From: Thermoleptolyngbya sichuanensis A183
GTDB taxonomy: Bacteria; Cyanobacteriota; Cyanobacteriia; Elainellales; Elainellaceae
Direction of reading: 5' to 3'
DNA: 64,000 nt
NCBI RefSeq assembly: GCF_013177315.1
Contig: NZ_CP053661.1
Coordinates: 2,542,001-2,606,000 of the forward strand
The position numbers and the translations under genes were made by a program. The notes beneath the pieces are model-generated. The model was not told the DNA's origin. It did no database searches and saw nothing but the letters and a program-made list of their open reading frames with translations. Positions 58,502 to 64,000 of the stretch are shown piece after piece. Within the stretch, counting starts at the first letter, position 1. Every line of letters starts with the position of its first letter.

Positions 58502-61219
58502 TTAGTCGATTGGCTCGAAGCGCTGTGGAGACGCAAGCCACCGCCGCAGCGTAACGCGATCGCCCTGCGTGATTACTAGGACGGGCGCTGTCTCCCCTTC
58601 CAGGCGGGCGATCGCCACCAGTTGCGTATTCGTCGTCAGTTCGTTGTAGACCAGGCTGCCGCTGGCAGAAAAGATCAGCGTGCGGAGCGGGGCATCCGGT
58701 GGGGCACTGGATGGGGCACTGGATGGGACAGGGGGGCTGGGCGATGCGCCAAGCAATTCCAGATTGTCTGACTCTTGCGCGGGTTCGGCAGGGGGCGGAT
58801 CGAGCAGGTCGGGATGCAGCACCAGAATCACCTCCGGCTGGCGATTCGAGTGATCCCTGCGGGAATCGCCCGTCAGGTCGGCAAGCTGCACGCTCCAAGA
58901 GCCGAAGGCTTGGGCCAGCGCCTCTGGGTCGTCGGCAGGCGGCAGCGGCAGGTTCGGTCGGGCGCGGCGTAGCTCGGTGGCAAGGGTTCGCAGTATGGCG
59001 CTGCCCTGCTGTGGCTGTTGCAGATGGAGGGCGGCCAGGGAGGTGCTGTCGGTGGGCAGTTCCCAGTTGAGCGCGGCATCCGACAGGACGAGATGGGGGC
59101 GATTGGCTAGGGAGTCTCCCAGGGGCTGGCCGCTGGCCAGCAGTTGAATAGCACTGCCTTGGAGCCGCAGCGCTCGCACGGTGAGCGGATGGGACTGCAT
59201 CTGGGCCTGCGGGTTCCAGGTGGTGTACTGGAGCGTGGGGCGATTCCCGTAGGCAGCGCTTTGCGAATCGCCCAGTCCGAGTTGGTTCCACAGAAAACCC
59301 GGAGTCAGGCGGCTGGACAACTGAGAAAATGGGGCGTGCTGCCAGGTCGTGCCGTCGTGATAGCGGGTCAGGGAGATGCGATACCACACCTCACCATCGG
59401 GCAGCGTTGGCAGGGCAGAGCCATCGGGCGTGTCCCAGTCGCCAGGACGGGGGCTGGGCAGGGGCGTGGCAGTGCCAATCAGGCGGCTGGGGTAGAGGGA
59501 CTGACCGTGCAGGGGCAACTGGTCGAGGCGGCGCAGAACGGCTTGGGTGCGCGGGTGCAGCGGCGAGGCTGGCGTTTTGGGAATCGGGGCGCGGTTCTGG
59601 GTCTGAAGCCAGGCGATCGCCTCGTCGCGTCCCTGCCGCAGCATCACCACCAGCCCGCCGATAAACTGGGCATCGGTGTGGTCGGCATCCACCCGCAACA
59701 TCGCCTCGGCCCGCTGCCGCCAGCGGTTTGCATCGCCGCCAATCAGCGTCCGCAAATCGGCCCTGTCGCGCAGGGCGGTTTGCAGCAGGGCGATCGCCGC
59801 CTCCCATCGGCTGTCGATAATCAGCGTGGCTAGGCGCTGGCTGGGGCTGGCGCGATCGCGCTCGGCCTGGGCGCGGGTGGCGGCGGCGTGCAGCGCAATC
59901 AGGTCAAGCTGGGCCTGGGCAGCCGCAGTCCAGGTTTTGGGATTGCGTTTTTTATAGCCCTCCATCCAGGCGCGGGCGTGGCTCCACAGGCCGTTGCGGG
60001 CGAGAAACAGCGCATTTTCCAAGCTCTGACTGGCGAAGGGGGGCTGTTCTAGGGCGATCGCCTCCAGCCGCATGATACCACCCTCGGCCGGTTTCACCTG
60101 ATAAACCGTAAATTGAGGCTCCAGCCCCACGGTCTGATCAACCACCAGTTCTGGCGGGTCATCGCCTGTGACCGCCTGCCAGCGCGGGCGGCGAACCAGG
60201 CTACTCCAGGAAATCAGCAGCCGCAGCCGTCGCTGAGCCGCATCGTAATAGCCGATTTGCCCATAGGCGATCGCCTGACTGCCGCGCCGCTGCTGTCCGC
60301 TGAGGGAAAACCAGCCGTCGGGTTTGGGCGCATCCCCTTCAATCGGCTCGATCTGTTGCAGGGGCAGGCGACGGGTCGAACCCTGCCCCGCCGGAGCGCC
60401 CCCCGGCAGCAGCGACACCACGCCAAATTCCCTGGGGCCCGCCACCGGCAGGCGATCGCCTAGTTGCAGCCGGGTGTCGCTGCTCAGCCGTCCGGCGCTG
60501 TCCAGCGGCGTTTCCAGGTGATAAGCCCGCAGTTCGACCAGGTGCAGGCAAGCCTCGGCAGGGTCGGCGCAGCGGGGCTGGACAGCCAGCACAGGCACCA
60601 GCACCACGGTTGCCTTTCCAGCCGATGCTCCCCGACCGATCGGCCGCATCAGCGGCGTGCCCAGCGTCCGGTTTTGCTGGGCGGCTTCTGCCTGAATTGC
60701 GCCCCAGCTTCGCGGCGTATCGTCGCGGATAAAGGCTTCCCGGTTCCACTCCGGCAGCGCCCAGCCCAGCCAACTGACCCGCCCCGGATTCACAATCAGC
60801 CAAAAAGCCGTGCAGCCCGCCATCGCCACGAAACTACCGCTGCCCAGCCAGAGGAGCGTCGCCAGCAGGCTCCCCAGCCAGGGGCGCTGCTTGGGCGGCG
60901 GCGGCGACACCAGCAGCTTCACACCGTTGGATTCGACCGGGGGATTTTCGTTTAGAAACGCTTCTTCCCAGTCCTCCAGCGAGTCTTCTAGCGACAGATC
61001 GACCGAGCGCGACTCCGGAGCAGGCTGCTTTGCAAATCGCCCCACCCACACATTGACCTTGGGGCGAGGAGCCACCGTCGTTTTCGGAGAGGGCGGTTCT
61101 GGCGACACAAAAACCTTGACCCTAGGCGGCGTGAAGCGGAGGTGACGGGCCGCCATAGACGACGAAGACGCGCTCTGCTTTTGGGCTGGACGGGTTCGAC
61201 GGGCCGGTTTTTTCATCAC
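58502..61219 (-). CDS. Large membrane-anchored protein of unknown function
   Basis: 905 residues. N-terminal 120 residues are basic and proline-rich, then one transmembrane helix (LGSLLATLLWLGSGSFVAMAGCTAFWLIV) and a long extracytoplasmic part. That part has beta-rich stretches (ATVVLVPVLAVQP, LVHLRAYHLETPL-like), a helical region near 420-540 that may be TPR-like, and a C-terminal domain ending VLVITQGDRVTLRRWL. No known family was recognised. Two copies of the dispersed palindrome, in antisense frames, encode residues 650-660 and 784-794. The ATG gives MMKKPARRT. It is on the same strand as the following glycosyltransferase, with a 45-base gap. Confidence 0.75.
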   Translation of the reverse strand: MMKKPARRTRPAQKQSASSSSMAARHLRFTPPRVKVFVSPEPPSPKTTVAPRPKVNVWVGRFAKQPAPESRSVDLSLEDSLEDWEEAFLNENPPVESNGVKLLVSPPPPKQRPWLGSLLATLLWLGSGSFVAMAGCTAFWLIVNPGRVSWLGWALPEWNREAFIRDDTPRSWGAIQAEAAQQNRTLGTPLMRPIGRGASAGKATVVLVPVLAVQPRCADPAEACLHLVELRAYHLETPLDSAGRLSSDTRLQLGDRLPVAGPREFGVVSLLPGGAPAGQGSTRRLPLQQIEPIEGDAPKPDGWFSLSGQQRRGSQAIAYGQIGYYDAAQRRLRLLISWSSLVRRPRWQAVTGDDPPELVVDQTVGLEPQFTVYQVKPAEGGIMRLEAIALEQPPFASQSLENALFLARNGLWSHARAWMEGYKKRNPKTWTAAAQAQLDLIALHAAATRAQAERDRASPSQRLATLIIDSRWEAAIALLQTALRDRADLRTLIGGDANRWRQRAEAMLRVDADHTDAQFIGGLVVMLRQGRDEAIAWLQTQNRAPIPKTPASPLHPRTQAVLRRLDQLPLHGQSLYPSRLIGTATPLPSPRPGDWDTPDGSALPTLPDGEVWYRISLTRYHDGTTWQHAPFSQLSSRLTPGFLWNQLGLGDSQSAAYGNRPTLQYTTWNPQAQMQSHPLTVRALRLQGSAIQLLASGQPLGDSLANRPHLVLSDAALNWELPTDSTSLAALHLQQPQQGSAILRTLATELRRARPNLPLPPADDPEALAQAFGSWSVQLADLTGDSRRDHSNRQPEVILVLHPDLLDPPPAEPAQESDNLELLGASPSPPVPSSAPSSAPPDAPLRTLIFSASGSLVYNELTTNTQLVAIARLEGETAPVLVITQGDRVTLRRWLASPQRFEPID
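58840..58870 (-). repeat. Intragenic palindrome in the 905-residue orphan, copy 1
   Basis: On the minus strand it reads GGCGATTCCCGCAG then GGATCACTCGAATCGCC, a slightly shortened copy, translated in yet another frame as GDSRRDHSNRQ. Confidence 0.7.
59239..59272 (+). repeat. Intragenic palindrome in the 905-residue orphan, copy 2
   Basis: Plus-strand sequence GGCGATTCCCGTAGG then GCGCTTTGCGAATCGCC; the gene reads its complement as GDSQSAAYGNRP. Confidence 0.7.
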
Positions 61220-61264
61220 CGCTGCATCACTCTTCCCAGATGACGTTTGCGAGCGGGGCGGCGC

Positions 61265-62617
61265 TCAAGGATGCCAGGGTTTCGCAACGGGCGACGGCTC
61301 CATCAGCGCCCGCTCGTACTGCTGACCGACCGTTTCCCAGGTGTAGTCGGTCTCCACTAGGGCACGGGCCCGCTGAGACAACTGATGCCGCAGCGTAGGG
61401 CTATCAAACAGACGGGCGATCGCCCCTGCATATTCCGTCGGCGTGTTGGCCCGCAGCGCCAGCGACTCCGCCCCCTCGATGGGCAACCCCTCCAGAGCGC
61501 GATCGCTCCCCACAATAGGAACACCCACCGCCATCGCTTCCAGGGTTTTGTTTTTAATGCCAAACCCCAGCCGCAGCGGCAGCACACACACCGTTGCTTC
61601 CCGCAACACTGCACCCATCTCTGCAACCGCGCCCATCACCTGCACGCCAGGATGCTGCCCCAGCGCCCGCACTGCGGCTGCCGGACGCGCCCCCGCAATG
61701 CAAAAAGTGACTTCAGAATAGCGCGATCGCACTAATGGTAATACCGCTTCAGCAAAAAAACACACTGCGTCGATATTATGCGGCGCATCCATCGCCCCTG
61801 CGAACACCAGCCGATATCCCCCCGGATCGGCCGCGCGAGGCAAAAAGGCTGCCAAATCAATCCCATTTGGCACCACCTGTACCCAGTCGGGGTCGGCATT
61901 GGCAGCGGCAGAATCGGGCCCCAACAAAAAATCCAAAAACTGCTGCCGATCTTCCGCCGTCGTCACCACCACGCGGGAAAACTGTTGCCGAAACCGTCGC
62001 TCGTAGCGCTCGATTGTCGGCAAGTAAAGGCGATCGCGCCAGGGATTGGCCGACACGCCCAGCACCAGTTCGGCCCGCGTCCAGCCGACGGCAAAGCTGT
62101 GGGCATTTAGCACCGTCCGCACCCGCCGCTGAAACTCCGGCCGCACGTACACCGCATTTGCGCCATGCTCGCAGGTCAGCACGTCAAATCGGCGCTGCTG
62201 CACTGCGTCATCCACCCAGGCTTGCAGCGCGGGGCTATGGCGAAAGGCCACGTTCGGCGGAATGCCCCAGAGGTGCGATCGCCCCAGTCGCATCAGCTTG
62301 CCCAGGGAATTGCGAAATGAGTCGCCCGGAAAATCGTCCTGAGGCGATTCCCTTAGGGATTGCTCCGCGAGTCGTCCCAGGGGAAAACACACCACCCTTG
62401 CGCCCGTTGCTGCCAGTGCCGCCAGATCAGCATCCACGCTCATCGGGGGTTCCGCACCTTCAGCCAACACTTCCAAACCGGTCGCATTCACCCGCTGCGT
62501 CAGCAGGGTCACCTCGTGCCGTTGCGCCAGCCATCGCAGCAGGTGGAAGGTTCGCACCTCTGTCCCGCCGCGAGTCGGCGGATAGGGAAAGGTTGAAGAC
62601 AGCATCACGATCCGCAT
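61265..62617 (-). CDS. GT4-family glycosyltransferase
   Basis: About 450 residues, GT-B fold. Begins MRIVMLSSTFPYPPTRGGTE, typical of GT4 enzymes. Acceptor domain has VLNAHSFAVGWTRAEL. The donor half has VVPNGIDLAAFLPR, RLVFAGAMDAPHNIDAV and FGIKNKTLEAMAVGVPIVGS, the last being the E-x7-E-like nucleotide-sugar motif. It transfers a sugar, probably to a lipid or surface polysaccharide; substrates unknown. Residues 81-92 lie in a diverged copy of the dispersed palindrome. Start at MRIVML is the family start; the longer open frame is spurious. Confidence 0.9.
   Translation of the reverse strand: MRIVMLSSTFPYPPTRGGTEVRTFHLLRWLAQRHEVTLLTQRVNATGLEVLAEGAEPPMSVDADLAALAATGARVVCFPLGRLAEQSLRESPQDDFPGDSFRNSLGKLMRLGRSHLWGIPPNVAFRHSPALQAWVDDAVQQRRFDVLTCEHGANAVYVRPEFQRRVRTVLNAHSFAVGWTRAELVLGVSANPWRDRLYLPTIERYERRFRQQFSRVVVTTAEDRQQFLDFLLGPDSAAANADPDWVQVVPNGIDLAAFLPRAADPGGYRLVFAGAMDAPHNIDAVCFFAEAVLPLVRSRYSEVTFCIAGARPAAAVRALGQHPGVQVMGAVAEMGAVLREATVCVLPLRLGFGIKNKTLEAMAVGVPIVGSDRALEGLPIEGAESLALRANTPTEYAGAIARLFDSPTLRHQLSQRARALVETDYTWETVGQQYERALMEPSPVAKPWHP
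62343..62377 (-). repeat. Intragenic palindrome in the GT4 gene
   Basis: A diverged copy, giving LAEQSLRESPQDD in the minus frame, in the acceptor domain. Only the central GATTG-CTCCGCGA part is well conserved. Confidence 0.5.
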
Positions 62618-62779
62618 GGGATGCCAGGGGACTTGGGGCAGGGGTTTAGGGAATTCAAAAGACACGGCCCAACTTTTGAAAATGCGCCAATAAAGCGCCA
62701 ATAATGCACCAATAAAATGCGTAAATCCTATAGCCTTTTATTAAAAACCCCTGCACCCCCCAATCAGCAATCCCTAACA

Positions 62780-63214
62780 ATGCCCACGCTCTATGCCAAA
62801 ACGGAAATCAACGCGCCGCGATCGCACGTCTGGCAAGTGCTGATGGACAAACACCAGTGGTTTCGCTGGAACACCTTTTTCTACGACCTGTCGCCCGATC
62901 GCCCCTTTCGCCAGGGCAAAACCGTGCGCTTGTCCATTAAGCGCGTCATGGGCGAAGAAGAAACCCAGATCGAGCCGCTGGTCACGCTGGTGCAGCCGTC
63001 GGTTTGTCTGAGCCTGCGCTACACCGCGCCCGGATTTCGCAGCGAACACTGGTTTGAACTGCAAGACCTAGGGGGCGATCGCACGCAATATCTCCACCGC
63101 GAAACCCTCTCTGGCACGCTGACCACCCTGCTGCTGCCGTTTATCCGTCGGGACGAACAGCACGGGCTGCGACGCATGGCGCAGGAGCTAAAGCGCTACG
63201 CCGAGCAAGGGTAG
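62780..63214 (+). CDS. SRPBCC domain protein
   Basis: About 144 residues. Helix-grip fold: MPTLYAKTEINAPRSHVWQVL at the start, then FRWNTFFYDLSPDR, RSEHWFELQDLGGDRTQYLH and the C-terminal helix. Unlike the one beside the PKS it has no signal peptide. Such proteins bind hydrophobic ligands; none is known here. I start at MPTLYAK; the upstream extension overlaps the divergent promoter region. Confidence 0.85.
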   Translation: MPTLYAKTEINAPRSHVWQVLMDKHQWFRWNTFFYDLSPDRPFRQGKTVRLSIKRVMGEEETQIEPLVTLVQPSVCLSLRYTAPGFRSEHWFELQDLGGDRTQYLHRETLSGTLTTLLLPFIRRDEQHGLRRMAQELKRYAEQG

Positions 63215-63233
63215 AAAGCAAGGGTTTGAAGAA

Positions 63234-63938
63234 TCACGGCTCCAGACGGTTTAGCGACGAAGCAATCGCCACGGCGGAGTCTGGGTCGAGGAAGTTGCAG
63301 GCCCGCACCAGTTCCGAATCGATCAGGCCGCTGCTGAGTCGATAGCCGCCGGGTACGCCCGGAACCTCAATCCAGTCAGAAAACACAGCATTGGCTGGAA
63401 AGGGGGAATCATCGCTGGATGGCTCGTTGTCTGCCCAATAGATGAAGTAGGGGCCGTTGGAGCGGGCGATCGCAGGCGTTTCGATGGGCCGGCTATTGGG
63501 CGGCACTGGGCCACCAAAGCCGCCGTCAGCGTATTCAATCTGAAAACAGGTGGCGATCGCACGATCGGCTGAAAACGAGCGGTAGTAGAGCGTATATTCC
63601 TTGCCCCAGTCTGGATCAGACGTGACCACCACATCGGATAAATACGTCTCCGGCGGCAGAACCGTAGGCACCACCAGCGGCACGCCCAACTGCCGAATCG
63701 CGGCCCGATCGTCTGCCGAGATTTCTGCGGTGGTGGATTCGAGAGCTGCTGCGCCGGAAACGGTTGTGGCGGATGCGAGAGAGGCTTCTGGAGCCTGTCC
63801 CTTCGCAATGGGGGACGGTTCTATGGGAACGCGGGAAACACTGGATGAGCAAGCCCCCAGGGCGATTGCCCCCAGCGCCATTCCCAGCATCGCCCCAAGC
63901 ATTGCCCGATTGCCAGACGTATCCGTCATCTGCCGCAT
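63234..63938 (-). CDS. Lipoprotein of unknown function
   Basis: About 234 residues. The N-terminus has a lipobox (LGMALGAIALGACSSS), so the mature protein is probably anchored by its first cysteine. The mature part begins with a Ser/Ala/Thr-rich linker, then a globular domain with VPLVVPTVLPPETYLSDVVV and YTLYYRSFSADRAIATCFQIEY. Two cysteines in this domain could pair. I start at MRQMTDTSG because GGAGG lies five bases before it; a longer frame has ATG 11 codons upstream. No family recognised. Confidence 0.75.
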   Translation of the reverse strand: MRQMTDTSGNRAMLGAMLGMALGAIALGACSSSVSRVPIEPSPIAKGQAPEASLASATTVSGAAALESTTAEISADDRAAIRQLGVPLVVPTVLPPETYLSDVVVTSDPDWGKEYTLYYRSFSADRAIATCFQIEYADGGFGGPVPPNSRPIETPAIARSNGPYFIYWADNEPSSDDSPFPANAVFSDWIEVPGVPGGYRLSSGLIDSELVRACNFLDPDSAVAIASSLNRLEP

Positions 63939-64000
63939 TCCTGCCTCCAAAACTTTCCTAAACATCTGCATCTCGCTGGATCGCGGGCAAAGTCTGTCAG

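Overview
The window is chromosomal DNA from a cyanobacterium. Supporting signs are the very frequent HIP1 octamer GCGATCGC, inside and between genes, and a typical cyanobacterial gene set: a 1034-residue PEP carboxylase, a SphS/SphR-like two-component pair, ADP-glucose glycogen synthase, a delta-60/RTX protein, a vMAP-type NB-ARC ATPase, a GIDE-domain protein and cyanobacterial dispersed repeats. The high GC content and family mix suggest a Leptolyngbya-like filamentous or thermotolerant lineage; this is inference only.

Layout. 0-1.2 kb: a divergent NifV/isopropylmalate-synthase-like enzyme (minus strand). 1.9-15.9 kb: the most distinctive locus. It holds a 2905-residue FAAL-ACP-KS-AT-DH-ER-KR-ACP polyketide synthase, a second short synthase with a complete KS but no acyltransferase core, a secreted SRPBCC protein, a KDSR-like short-chain reductase and a GT-C-like membrane protein. 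The last three are chained by ATGA overlaps. 16-24.6 kb: a small secreted orphan, a vMAP NB-ARC/TPR ATPase, an IS4-type insertion sequence with perfect 16-bp ends, an uncharacterised 161-residue protein, a delta-60/RTX exoprotein and a repeat-filled gap ending in tatA. 25-33 kb: bioD, proA, an alkyltransferase-like protein, LivM/LivG-type amino-acid transport genes, a 2Fe-2S ferredoxin-like protein, a GIDE-domain membrane protein, a pentapeptide-repeat protein and a GGDEF gene remnant. 33-46 kb: a CobO/BtuR-like protein lacking a P-loop, ppc, a serine-recombinase relative with a degenerate catalytic domain, a MetF-like protein, trpS, msrB, sphS-sphR, aat and tRNA-Thr(CGU). 46-64 kb: a repeat-polyproline-M15 peptidase, an M4 protease, glgA, a CAP protein, hemC, murI, an AMIN amidase, purK, a large membrane-anchored orphan, a GT4 glycosyltransferase, a second SRPBCC protein and a lipoprotein.

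Repeats are the second main theme. (1) A 91-bp MITE-like element occurs seven times, with 12-bp terminal repeats, an 18-bp inner hairpin whose arms covary between copies, and approximately 6-bp target duplications. (2) A roughly 34-bp palindrome sits in frame inside at least seven protein genes, twice in purK. (3) Many spacers carry two- to fourfold tandem copies of 7- to 18-mers, and several other hairpin elements are present.

How the genes may work together: the synthase locus looks like a lipid pathway. A fatty acid is activated and loaded, extended by one fully reduced malonyl unit, and passed through matching docking helices to the KS-only protein. The reductase, SRPBCC protein and GT-C-like protein may then reduce, carry and glycosylate the product. 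The domain order is read from sequence; the product and later steps are inference. Most other genes are housekeeping and stand singly or in pairs.
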